Shown: one piece after another, positions 11,501 through 24,500 of the stretch
How positions within the stretch are numbered: the first letter of the stretch is position 1
Layout: the number at the start of each line of letters is the position of its first letter
DNA from: Triops longicaudatus
Lineage: Eukaryota > Arthropoda > Branchiopoda > Notostraca > Triopsidae
DNA: 64,000 nucleotides
Assembly (NCBI GenBank): GCA_022885665.1
Contig: JAGQDJ010000024.1
Span: 496,001 to 560,000 of the forward strand
Direction of reading: 5' to 3'
Position numbers and translations under genes: made by a program
Notes under the pieces: model-generated
Told to the model about the DNA's origin: nothing
Databases searched by the model: none
Seen by the model: only the letters and a program-made list of their open reading frames with translations

Positions 11501-14500
11501 CGCTGCGTTTTCCCCATTGTGGCCGAGCACCTCGCTGAGCAATGCCTCATGAATTTAATTACCCAAAGGTATTCTACTGTGTTTTAGACGGTTAAAGACC
11601 TCTAGAAATCTTGGTCGTGAAGCTCACATGACCTTACATTTTTGGTTATGTTGCAAAACGGCTTCGAAAAGTGAGAAAACTGCTGCTAAGCGGCTGTAAA
11701 GTGCCCAAAATGTCCTTTGCTGCTGTTTGTGTGACGTAGTTGGCTAGTATAATGAGAATTTTACTTTAGAATTAACCATTTCACTTCAAATCCTACTACT
11801 GCTCAAAGATGCTTAGCAAATCGAACCAAAAAAGATGAAATAGTTGATATGCTACGCTGTAATTTCTTCATTTTTTTCGCACAATTTCGGAACACTGCCA
11901 GTAGGACGGGAGTTTCGTCGTAAAAGGAAGCGTCCGTATTGTAGGGGTACTTTTTTAAGTTTATGGAGGTTAAAGGTTGATAGCCGTTCTTTTAAACTGA
12001 TTAAAAGTGAAAAGTTGATCGTAGTTTCCAGCGTAAGAAAAAAAACGTCGGAGCCTATCCGAGTGTCGGCTTTTCGAGCAAGGTTGCATTCTTCAGCTCG
12101 TCCTTTCTTGGGCAAAAAACCGAGTTGGAACCTACGTTTTGGACTTGAGACGACCTTTTTTTACTTTCAAGCCAAGCAGTTTTTAGAGGGTAAGGAAAAA
12201 AGAGAATAGGAAGGGCAAAAGACATAGGCTCGCGAGATGACGCGATGAAAGGTCCTAGTTCCACCCAGAAAAGCTCAGACTCAGTTAAACGAGGCTGTAG
12301 AAAAAATAGAGAATGACGTATCCGTATGTGTAGTAGGATGAGCCTGTGCTTTTTTTTTTATTCCTTACCAACTTGTTGATAGAACTTAAGAAAGGACTAG
12401 GCATTTTTTTCTGCTGGGAATGCTATAAGCGAACAGGAAACGAGGGCGCTTTTGGTGGTGATAGTAGGGGAATTTGTATATGGAACCATTGGTGACTGCG
12501 TGTAGGGCGTTTCATTCATGTTTTCTGCTCATGCCTCCATGTTTTTCGTTAATACGACGACGCATTTGGTTCTATAGGGAGGCTTAAGAGAAAGGGAGCA
12601 GGTAAAAAGGAAAGGAATGTCGGAGTTCCATGTTTTAAAATAGTTTGATTTCCCCTTCTTGGGATGGAATGAAGGGGCAAGAAATGAGCGACGTTTTAGT
12701 GCGCCAAGAATGAGCCCCGAGCAGTTTTCCTTCGAACCTGAAGAGGTAACTGTCGACTTAATTGCCATCAGAAGCACTCGTTCCATCGCAAGGATACTTA
12801 ATTTATTTGAACGAAGTGGAATTTATGGGGGAAAAGGGGACAAGACCCCAAAACAATTTTCAGTTTGGATTTCCAAATTGGGGGGTCACAACAAGTTTTT
12901 GGGAAAGTTTGCGTGCCCGAGTCCATCTAAATTAAAAAGAGGTGGGGTGAAAGCTTTATGAAAGAGAGATTTGCTCGATTAGGTTATCGTTAACACATTC
13001 CTGGTAAAGTGTAGAAATGTCAGAAGGTGTTAAGTCGCAGAAGAAAAACATGAAGGGAAAGGAAAGAAGCTGCCCTTATAACAGTGAGCGGCAGATAGAG
13101 TATTAATTATTTGCCAAATAAATAAGGAAACTCTTTAATACGCAATTAGAAGTATCTGGCAATAATTAATACAGTCGAACCTTCGTATTCGCAAAAAAGT
13201 ATTACAATTTCCGTATTCCCTGCTTAATACTTGCTGTTCGCGAGACCTTCGAGCCGAAAACACTCAAATTTCGGGTATAGTCACGGGAAAAATATTTTAC
13301 GTTGTTATTTATTCTTTTGCAATATTGGTGAAGAGTACAATAATTTAAGATATAAGTACAATAAGTACAATCATTCTCGTAAAATGGTTCTTGCGACAAA
13401 AATGTACACACAAGGTAAACTCTCAAAGGAGGCTGTGATTTACCGCGTTGATTCTGTTACAATAAGAACGTTCAGATAATCGAATAAATAATTGAAAACG
13501 TTTGTTTCGGTCGCAGTTAGTGTAATTACTCGAAGTTCTTCAGTTCGAGAAATTACATCAGAATTCTCAAGTTGATCGTTAATGTTCACATATTCTGGTG
13601 AAAACAGATCCATTTCATTTCCGCCTCATTTCTCTATAAAGAAATTTTCTTTTCAGAAAAGAATAATCGAGGAATTGTTTAGTAGATCCAATTAATTCTT
13701 GCAATAACGAACACAGATTCAAAAAACGATGAAGTAAATCTGAAATTGGTAAATCTGCACGTTCGTTATACATTTTTATAACCTAAGAACTTTTGACTCC
13801 ACAGTAGCCGACTCTTCGTTACAACAGGGTCCGTTATGCGAGATACGACCCTTTAATGTACTTCCTATTCCGTACCCATAATGCGACATGGAACGCAAAA
13901 ACAGAATAGCTTTGCTAATGTTGTCCCTGAAAAACTGGTATGGCGAACATGGCCTTCTGCGTAGATTTAGTACCTGTTTTTATGAGCAGTACTTTCTTGC
14001 GCCTACTGCGGTGCTGTGGGAAGTAACGCGTAGTTAGTGACCGTTCGAAGGCACGGTCGGTAAAAGATGGACTAGGAAACGTTTCTCTGGGAAATGTTAA
14101 TAGGTCTGGTTGAGGGAAGCACCGAATTCTTGGTAAAGAGAAGATGCTTAAAACGAGGCATGGCTGAAGCAGCAACAAAAAAGGTCATGTGTGTGTAAGA
14201 AAAGAACGGACGATGTTGTATGGGACTGACCACGCAACTGACCGCTGGCCATTTACCCGCATTCCTTGGTCCATTACACAACGTGGAATGTATCTTATGT
14301 TAAAGTTAGTGCTGCTTTTTCACAGCAGCCCATGGGTTTTGGCCCCCTTTTGCTTTCATACCTGTGAAACTCCTCGGGAGGCTGTAAAGTTATGCCAAGG
14401 CGGCATTTTGACTCGTTTTCTTTGGCGTTTCTTTTCTTCGGGAGGTTTCTCAAAGGGGGAAAAAAAGGGCGACCGAATAACACACACACTCCACGGAAAG

Positions 14501-15548
14501 AGCGAGATATACATATACACACGTTAAAGCTCTACACACGCACATGTATTACCCCAAGATATTACAACAAGCCATGCCGTCACCTGAGGCCATTCAAGGT
14601 AGATCCGAAAAGGAAAAAGGCCAAGCAGGCAGGCAAGATGATGCAGGCTCTTTTCCTGACGTTCTCATCTCGCAAGAACGCGAAAGGGTCTTCCCTCATC
14701 GCCTCTCTCTTTTTCTTTCGCTTTTTCTTGCTTGCCTCTCTCATCTGGAAAGTGGCCGGGAATTCTGCAGGTGAAAATAGGGTGGGAGGAGGCAGGCTAA
14801 CAACGTGGGGCATTCCAATGGGTGGGAAGGTGGTATGCATACCCCTCCAGCTCATCAACCTGTGCCTCTCTTGTTCTCCTCAGCTCTTGCCTGGGCCTGT
14901 CTAACCAGAGTGTCACGATGGTCGTTTTTCTGATGGCGTGACATGCCCCAATGTTGTTGTTACTCCTGCTGCTGCTCCTGCTGGTGCTGGTACTGATGTG
15001 GCTGCAGAGGAGACGTAGAATCTGGGGGGTTTTCACAGGCCGACTCAAGTGGAAAAGCATCTTGAGAGACGGTGCTTACCACCTTTTCCCAGTTTGCTCC
15101 TTATTCATCTCAGGCACTACGGGAGCAAAAAAAGGGGGCTTTACTTTCCCGTGCCGCGTCTTCTGCTTTTCCCGCCTTCTTAATGCTACATCTTTTGGTT
15201 TCTAAAATATTTGGACTTCCAAAGTGGGTGTTTCAGGTATGCATCTGTAATCTTGTGGGTTTCAGTGCTTCATAGAGATTTTTAAGGAACTGAAAAGAAG
15301 GCAGAAAAGCACGTATGAAGTGTGACTACCCATTTGGGGAAAAAGAAGGCTTGAGGCTTCCATTTTTAGTAGAAAGGTCTAGAATTTCCCATTGTAGACC
15401 ATGCTCGACTCTCGGGTTGAGTAATTAGCGCTTTCTTTTCTTACATGTTTTAAAAATTAGCGTCGAAGAATAATAAGTCCCAGAGCAAAAGTTTCGTAAT
15501 GAGTACCTTTTGACGTGTCGGGGTCGTCTGATTGTGTGTGGTTTCTAG
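8561..15548. other. Gene-poor 7 kb upstream of the first visible PPP4R1 exon
   Basis: No exon I can support. The region has alternating A-rich and purine/pyrimidine-skewed segments, and scattered open frames without family resemblance. The missing N-terminal coding exon or 5' UTR of PPP4R1 probably lies somewhere here. Confidence 0.5.
13160..13800. repeat. Possible degenerate DNA-transposon remnant
   Basis: The left end reads ACAGTCGAACCTTCGTATTC, resembling the terminal repeats of pogo/Tigger-type elements, and the following 600 bases are AT-rich with several TTCGAG/GTTCG motifs. I could not find a clean matching right terminus, so extent and identity are uncertain. Confidence 0.25.
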
Positions 15549-18500
15549 GGAATATCCTGTCAGGAGATGAAGGACGAGAAGATGGTACCGTTGGAGGCCG
15601 CGAAACTGTCTCGTTAGCCGAAATGGAATCATGCTTGGACCATGGCAGTGTCTTCAACAGGTGAGTAACCCATTTTTCGTGTTTCTTGCGTTTCGCTGCC
15701 TGCTTGTGGCAACTGTTCGTCATGTGGAAGGTTGGTGGGTCTTTTCTGGGTATTAGTGACGCCAAGAAAAGAAGAATGTTTGATGTGAATGCGTTTAAGG
15801 ACATCTATTTTGGGCAGAGATGCATCTGCCCCCCCCCCCTATACACATACACACACGCACACCATTGCCCCCCCCCCCCTGACGCCCACGCACAGGACAT
15901 TTTTGCTGCCTGCAACGCCAGCTTCTTCCTACCGAGTGTGGAAGAGACTTTTTTGCGCGCTTTGGCGGGCTTATATGGTTAGTGCACGAGACACTGGAGG
16001 TCGCCAGGCCGTGTATTTTGTGCACTTTTCCCCTTCTCGAACGTTAGCCTTTTTTCCCCGATGCCGTAAGAACATCGTAAAAAGCGCTTACGCTACGCGA
16101 ATAGCCCTTTTTCGCTGAATGGTAGATTTATATTTTTACTTTTCAATAAGTTACACACGCGTGTGAAATATTTAGTTACATATGAATATTAAATTAGTTT
16201 CCCGTCGACTGACCTCGTGAAGACTCCCAGTAATTATTCCGTTTTCAGAGATTAAAATTCCCTAAAATTTTTTGAAGTTGTGAGATGTAAAGTAAAGTAA
16301 ATGTCGCTCTTAAGTGGCCTTCGGAAGAACAGGAAAGCTGTTTTGTGTATGTCCAAAGTTTCTTTTGTTTATTATCTACGCAGTTGCGCAAGCCGAAGCT
16401 CCTTAGTCGATAGTCGATAGTTTGTTATAGTGCGATTTCACTGCAGGAAGCCGAGGGTAACATTCGAGAGCATTTTGCCTCATTTTCCCATGAAGAGAAT
16501 ATTTTAGGAGCGAAATTGAAGGAAACAAGGCAAAAATTTTTCCTCGAGAAGCCACGTGGTGTGAACTCAATCTTGGCCATGCTCGTCTTACTATAACTGA
16601 TGCGTAGTAGAGTAAGCTTGCGCGAAATTTGAACATTGGCGCGTATAATATTTTCGTAGAACAAAACGTGTAAATGCTTGATCTGTGACGGGAGAAAAAG
16701 AGTCCAAACATGGTTTATTGAGGGATTTGTTGTTAGGCTTTCCCATTTATTGGAAAATAGAAAGATACACGAAAGGTTGGCCACAAGCGAGCATTTCCAG
16801 TATGCAGCGAGGCAGTCTTACGAAGACGCTGAAAAACAGCCTCAGTAGAACAAGCATTTGTTTGATAGAGAACCCCTTATCGGTCAAGGAATGTATTCTG
16901 ATTAGCAGTGTCACCGTTACCAATGCCGCACCTGTCTAATAAACGTGGGCTTTTGGAATTGTTTACTTGAAAGCTTGACTCTTCAAAATGATTGTTTCTT
17001 AAGCGGGATTCTCATGGTTTTGTCTGGACATTACCCAACCTTGCTGCAGTTCGTAGCACCATGTCTGATTTTTCTACGACAATCTAGCCTACAATTTGTC
17101 GTAGAAAAATTAATTAAAAAGCTATAATACATAGATTTGTATTTCGTAATTTCATAGAAAATAGCTACAGCGTAGCTATTTTCTGACGCTTGTCGAAGCA
17201 CAAAACAGACGAATCTTCATTTTGCTTAGTGGGGACGAATAGCTGTAGCGCCCATGTGTTTCCCTATTAACCGGCATCCATAACATAGCTCGTTGTTTAC
17301 AGGGTGCAGGGTGTGCAGAAAATAGTAAATGAAAGTAGTTAACATGCAAAGCTAGCCTAAGGGGGTGGCGGCCTAATCGTTGCGAGGGTACAAGGGAGAA
17401 AAAATGGTCGAAACGTTGAAAGGAGGAGCAAGGGTGTACGGGGTTGAAGTGTTCTATAAGAGGGTGTTTTACAAAGGCGTCGAGGGAAAAAGGGGAGGAG
17501 GGGACACCGAAGCGACGCCGCGCACGCCTCGCACACGCCATGAATACCATTCCAATTCGTACTCTTAATATAAGACTATCATCCTAGGGGGTGAATAAGA
17601 ACGAGACGAGTCTCGTTGGCCATCAGACCAGGCTTGTATGCTCTATTCTCTTCTAAATGCTCACACCTGCCTTGCTACCCCCTTGGCCTCCCTTTCTCCT
17701 CCCCACTTTTTTGAAAAAATCGGCGTCGACCGGCTTTAGATTATAGCTCATTCCATGTTGCAGTTGGAAAGCCCACCTTACAAACGAACTTAGCAGCTGC
17801 CTGGCTAGCCCAAAAGGTCAAGCAGCTGATAACAACCCAGAGAAAGAAAGAAAGGCAGTAATACGCCACCCTGCTAAGCCGAAAAAAAGAAGAAAAGAAA
17901 AAGTAAATAGTTCAATTTTTACGTTTTTTAAGGTTCTTAGACCTGTTGAAGCGCAAGGGCGTTTTTATTGATGAAACGCTTGGTTTCCGTACCAGTAATT
18001 AATGTTAGAGCTCCCCCCTTAAAGGTTGCGCCCTCGTGCGTCCCATCTTGCACGATACTGTATAGGACGGCACCGTAAAAGACACACGAGGGTTGCAAAG
18101 TGAGCTCGATAATTATGACTTTTTTTGGCGCGAACAAACTTTGCAACCTCGGCAACGTCTTGTGCCATTTCTTGCGTACTATTAAAGCACGTGGCGTATT
18201 TTACCTTTGCTTGCATGTGTGCAGCAGTCCCCCCTAATCTGTTAACATTCCGGATAATCTTGGCAATGGTAGACTGAAGATGCGTTTTCTGCCTGTCACT
18301 TGACTATAATTCAATCTATTATACATCTTCCCATCACCAAACCATGGCCAAGATGTCACGGAACAAACAGCAGGCAAGGTGAGGTTAACGCTCGAGATTG
18401 AGAAATGTATGTCCAAAAATCGAAAGCGTAATTTCTGTCAGGTCTCTAATATTTTTTAAAAAGTGAGAACTTAATGGATTATATAGGCGAAAAATGATCA

Positions 18501-21500
18501 TTTGATGCATCCCTAGTTGAACCTGGATAACTATCCAAAGTAGAAAAGGTCCAAAGATTCTACTATCCAAAATAGAAAAGGATTTGATAACGAAATATTG
18601 AAATTCATTAAAGATAAGAATGCATTTTAGCAACGTTTCGAGTATTAAAGGAAAAAATGGAAATACCTATTAAAATATAGCCCATTTACGAAGGACTGTG
18701 TGACAAAGAATTATTGAGTGCAGTAGAAAGGGAAAACAACCTAGCACAGAAGGTTGGTAAACGGGAAGCGGCGTTTTCCCCCCAAATGGGGCATTTATGA
18801 AGTGTGAATTAAGATGAACAGTCTCTATCTTTTGTGGTGGGAGTTTTACGACGTCATGATGAGATCCTATGCTCGTATCGGGTGCTCCTGTCCTATACGG
18901 TTCTATGGCAAAAGGCAAGAACGAAAAAGAAGCTAAAGAAAAGCTTTTTAATAACAGTTCGGACCTACCTTCCTTGTTCTTTTTGAATGACAACGGGAGA
19001 GGGTTTTTAGGTACAGGGGAGAAAGTTAAAACAAGTCTGAAAACGTTTTCTGGCGGATGTTTGGTATTTAAAGTATGGGACGCGGCCATTTTCCGTTGAA
19101 GAAACATAAGGTGAAGGAGGAAGAAGATTTGGGAGGTATGGGGGAGGTGGAAGGAAGGAGAGCAAGAGACCAAGAGAAAGGAAGTCCGTAGTAGTAGTAT
19201 TGACAAGGGGGTTAGGGGATCCGCTAGTTTTTCCAAGACCGGAAATGACTGTAAAACAGTGGGTGCGACTGGGTCTCCCTGCGTGTTATGGATGTCGTAT
19301 GTGCATATATGCAAGAGTGTGTGTGTTGTGTAGAGATGTGATGTGCGCAGCGTCCTTCATGGGCATCTAGTAAGTAGTAAAGTCTTCCATGCCCCATGTC
19401 TGCTATGCCTCTTGCTTTTGGCTTTTTCTCCTATTCTGACCCTGTACCCCCCTCACGCCCCCCCCTTTTCCAGACTGGTAACAAATGCGTTTATGTGTAT
19501 CCCTGCTTCTCCTACAGTTTGGGCGGACCTGCGCCTGGGCTGGGGACGCCTTGCGTGTGTGTACATGTTTGGTGATGGAGGACGTCGACGTTATAGGTTG
19601 TGTTTGTGCATTCACATATGTATATACTGAAATACGAGTGTCCGTATCGTCCCAGCCTCGCGGTTTTTGGACGGTTGAGTAGCGGACCGAAGGAGCTAAG
19701 CAGAAAAGCGCGCGCGAGAGAGAGAGTGATAGAGAGAAAGAGACAAAAGGGGTGGGGTGAATGGTTTGGATGAAGAGAGAGAGAGGAGAGAAGGGGGGGG
19801 GGGCTGTTTGGCCTTGGCCACTTCCGACTTGGCGGGAGAAGACGAAAAGCTTATGAATTAAGCAAACGGACACACTTTAACGAAGGGCGGTTGACCGTGT
19901 TCCCCTCCCTTTTTCGTCCAACATAAGTCTCAGATTTTTCCCACCGTCTTTTTTTTTTTTTTTTTTTTTTTGGCCGAGTGTGGCGGTGATGGTGGTGGTG
20001 GCATGTTAGCGAGTAGTGGTAGTAAAATAGCCACGAACCCACGGTGGGAGTTTTATGAATGAAAAGCAAGTTAACTTTCGATGTGTGCTGCCGCGAAAAA
20101 GCGGGACAGGGGTTGACGGGGTTGCAGAAAAGGATGATGAACTTTGAAGGCTTAAAAACTATATTAGTGTCTTATCAGGGCTCGAAAGGGATAAAAAAAA
20201 GCTTTTTGAAATATTACGCGTTTTAAAAACAAGAAAAAAGCCTCTAAGCATCGGAGTTTTTACAGGGCGTTTGTCCAGTCATTTAAACTTTAAAAAACAA
20301 TAAAAGAAAATTAATCAAAATGTTGCTCTTTACATTCCGTAAAATCTCGTTATAACGAACCCGTTTACTGGATATTGCATTTGAGCCCACTTACCGTTAG
20401 TTTGATGTTAGGGTGAAAATAAGTAACTTTAAAATCAAGCTTTAAAATTTCTTATTCACTGTTTTGTATATTATTTCGTTATAGCTTACTATAACTACTA
20501 CGTAATAAATTATAAAGTTTTTAAATACTTTACAATTTATGATGTAGTAGGCAGGTTTAAAAGTCTGAAGTTATATAAATTAACACAAAAGGCGTCTGAT
20601 AAAGTGAACCTCGGAACCAAAGTTTGACTGCCCCCAGTAGATCCGTTAAAACGAGATTTTAGTATAATACATTAAATTGAGTGAATCCATGTGGAGAGAG
20701 CTGGATGGATTTCATCACCCCTAATCGGAATATTAAGAATTTTTTGAAACAATAAGTTTTTTTCCTAGGAGTTTGAAGTATTCAAAAGAATTCTTCGCCA
20801 TTTATCTGGAGAAAGGTGGAATGTAAATGTGTAGACAAGCATTTTGGAAAAGAAAAGGCCTGAAATAAGAAGACGGAGAAACGAAAAATGATGAAGAGGG
20901 CGAGGCTTGGGTCTTAATCTGTCGCCCCCCCCCCTCGACAACTTTTTAGAAGGGGGGGTCAGCTTGCCCACCCTCCTTTTACTGTGTAGAATACCGCCTG
21001 CCATGGCATCTCAGTTGTACCGACAACCCAGCCCCCTGAGTCAAAGAGGATCGGAAGGAGCCCGAAAAGAGGAGGAGGAGAAGGGGGGTGAAAGAAGAGG
21101 GAAGCGATTCATACATTTTCTATCCGCTCCCGTTGATAACCTCCCCATCCCGCCCTTGTTCTGAGCAAGGGACGGCGGGGCTGTCGGGTAGGTGCGATTG
21201 AAAGGGGGGAGACGAAGGCGGAGTTGGAGTTGCGCGTGGATAACGGAGCGCAGGTCATGGAGTAACTGCTCGCGTACTGGACCCGGGGCAAACCGAGGTT
21301 CTGCGGCGTAGTTGCGTTGTAGCCTCTCTCCTGTTGTCGGGAAACGTGATGTGACGACCAGACGTCTCGCGAAGAATTCATTCATCTTTGGGGGAGGTGA
21401 AGAAACAGTTTTTTAAAGTGATCAACGATGAAGTTTACAGTAATTGGAAAGGTTGTCACACACACTGGCGTTAGTCAACGAGGAACCTTAACCGTGCGTT

Positions 21501-24500
21501 TTTCTGCTGGAAACGAGTGCCACAAATCCTTGTAACTTTCTGGCGTGGGTGGCATTGGATTGTTGATGGGATTACAGTACTGTAAAAAATTACTGAAAAA
21601 GTTGAGTGCGACAGTTCTCAATGAGCTTGACAGGCCGAAGAGCCGGAACTTGACATTCTCGAAGAAAAAATTGTCCGATTAAAAAATTCGTCCAGAAATA
21701 ATCAACCTTGCCTATGATAGGCATGATTGAAAACACTCTGAAGATAATGCAACTAGAAGGTGGACATCCGGTGTCGGGAGAAGCGGCCAAGGGAGTTTGA
21801 GGCTGGGGAGAATGAAAATTCGGAAAATGACACCGGGGGCTGCGCTGTATGGATATAGCCGCGCCTCCAGGGAAAAAGGGATATCGTACCCCTGAGTAAG
21901 GATTCTTGAAAATCCGTATTATTCTGTCACTCTGGCCGGACGGGCCTATGATTCTTGCCGAGGCGTTCCGAAAAATCGGGTAAAGCACAACGTGGAAGGG
22001 GAAAAAAGATGGACGACTTCTGTAAAGGAATACAGCGCGGCGGGTGCACGGGTTGGAACGGAAGTTAGCTAGAAAAAGGGTAAGTCAACATATGAGAATT
22101 ACAGTTCCCCCCCATTTCCCCAATCTCAACTTTCACCACCCTGTTTGTTTTCGATCCACATTTTTTTCTGCTGGGGCAGGATGGTAATGTTGAAGTAATA
22201 CGGGTAGACCGGTACTTTTTGTGGGGTAAGTTGTTTGCAGTTTCTGTGGGGGTTGGTTGTGTGAGGGTGTAGGTTGGTATTGTTGTGGCAACTAATGCTA
22301 AGGATGAAGAAAGAGGACGTAAGGGACGGAACTGGTTAGCATTCGTGGTGGTCGGCATGTCTTTCCAAAAATGGTGCTGAAAGTTCGCCATGTCTTATGT
22401 CTGTCCGTCCGTTTGAGGGTCAAGTAAGCAAAGGAAAATTGCCAGTTTGTGCTTGTGTGTTGTGTGTCGAGACTTGTCTGAAACGGTAGCCTAGTGTTGG
22501 AAATTCCAGTAGATTGTGTCATAGACGCTTTCGGGCAGCTTTCTTTAGCAACACAAAACTCCTTTTATTCTACACGCGGGTTGACGCCTTCTTTTACCAA
22601 GTACTACGCTTTAATGTGGCGCCCATATTAGACTGCCTGTCTTGGGTCCGCCGTTGCTCTGGCTTACCACGCCGTATTGCACGTACACGGATTGTAACTC
22701 GCACCCGACATGAGCAAAAACCCGAAACGTAGTACAGGAGCTCGAGGTACCGCATGGGCTAGTTACTATCCCCTATGACGTCACACATAAGGGGATGAGG
22801 AAAGGGAAAGACAGGGGGGCAAATTCTAACGTACACCATTCCACCTTTCGGGGGGGGGGGGAGTCAGTCTTGTGTTGTATGTATCGATCCATGCGTACGC
22901 AGTCTCCCTTTACAGCTTCTCTTCCTTTGCTAACCCCCCACCCTTACCACCCTATGTCATGGTATCTGCTGTTGTGTGAGGAGCTTCGGGAACTTGGGTC
23001 TGGCTGACTTTCCTTGAAACAAGCGACTAATAGAGCGCCCAAAAATGACTTTCTGCGGGCAATTCACTCGTATTTCATATACGGGATGGTTGAATTTGAA
23101 CCCACAAGTGCCGTAACACGCAATTTCTTCGTGGGTGAAGGATACGAGTCAGAGGGCACTCATCCATGACTGATGTTAGGTTTCGATGTAACAGCAGCGT
23201 CCCCACCCTTGGACGGACTCCGTGAACTTGGCAGAAGTGTTTCCATTGGCTGATTCTTCTATTACTTGCCAAAAATATCACTCTTACGACGCACGTTTCC
23301 GTGTGTAAATCGTGGGAAAAAAGCAGACGTAGCTGAAAAAGGGGGAAACCCCGTTTCTAGATAGCATGTACTGGCCAGATGAGTTGAGTTTACACGAAAA
23401 TTCTTTAATCGTCTAGTAGATTTCCTTTGGAGTAAATATACTTAAATTTAAAGGGTGTGGGGCTAGAGGGCCCAAGACAAGGAAGTAGAAGGTTTTCGGT
23501 AGACACGGTGGTAACCACTTCCGCTCTTGGTTCCGTGGTTTGTCTGCTACACCGGAATATACAGAAACATCTATGAAGAGAAAAAACGGAGTCAATTTGT
23601 GGTCATTTTGGGAGAGTTCAGTACAAGGGTGCTGACACTTACTTGGACAGGACGTTGTGAGAGCCGTGATAATGGTAATGATCAGACCTATCTTCCAGAT
23701 GGACAATGAGGTAAACCATCTGAGGTGGCAGTCCTCCCCGAAAAGTGCCAATACCCGTGCTGGGCTTGTATCAATAACTGGCTGTCAGGAGTATTATCTT
23801 TTGTGTCATGAATGCATTTTTACGTTGTTGACCTCCAATTAGTGAACGATAGCTAGAGGTATGGTGCATTCCAATCCCCGCCTCCCCCTGGTGGAAAGGC
23901 AGCGGTTCTTAGTGGTCAAAAAGTTATGGCCATGTTTGGTCAAAGGGACGCATTCCACGCCGGTCGTATTCGTTTTTGGCGAGCAAAGAAGACCGCCACT
24001 TGCTTTGCTCAGCTTACTACGACTATGGTGCTGAAAAAGGTCTCGGGGAGAAAATGAGGCCAAGTTTGCCCCGTCTTTTCTTACTTCGTTCTTAATCAAA
24101 CGGTTGGCGCGCTCCGCCTCCTCCTTAAAAGGGTGGCGACCAGAATGTGAAGGAAAAAGTTTTACATGCATGTCCCAACTTACACTCTCTCTCCAGAAAA
24201 GCAACAAGCGAACCAGTGCAGCGAGCTTTGCGGACTGTACTTATTGTCATACCTTCGGTGTTCCAAAAGAGGGTCGAAGAAAGGAAAAAAAAATCATGGA
24301 GGGGTTTGTTCCAAAAGAGGCCAAAAGTCAAAACCGAAGATGACGACTGCGGCGGCGGCCATGGTGGTCTCTCTTTTGCTTCTTAATGGTAGTGGTTGGC
24401 GTATGGCCGTGGGAAAATTTTACGAAAGGGACGGTTTTCCTTAAGCCCAAGCCAGGCATAAGAAATTTTGGAAGGGATCCGGTAGCACACATGCATTCCG

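Noticed and set aside
14392..15205. Overlapping plus-strand frames, including a Leu-rich stretch from CTG repeats at 14957-14995
   Set aside because: The Leu run comes from a simple CTG/CTC repeat. The Ala-rich alternative frame could not be joined in phase to the 15549 exon of PPP4R1.
18670..19314. 214-codon open frame on the minus strand
   Set aside because: Lies in the 14-kb intron opposite a purine-rich strand, where stop codons are depleted in the complement. No domain, family resemblance or splice context.
24343..24444. ATG frame with a signal-peptide-like start (MTTAAAAMVVSLLLLNGSG)
   Set aside because: It ends after 34 codons, derives partly from a GCG repeat and has no plausible continuing exon.
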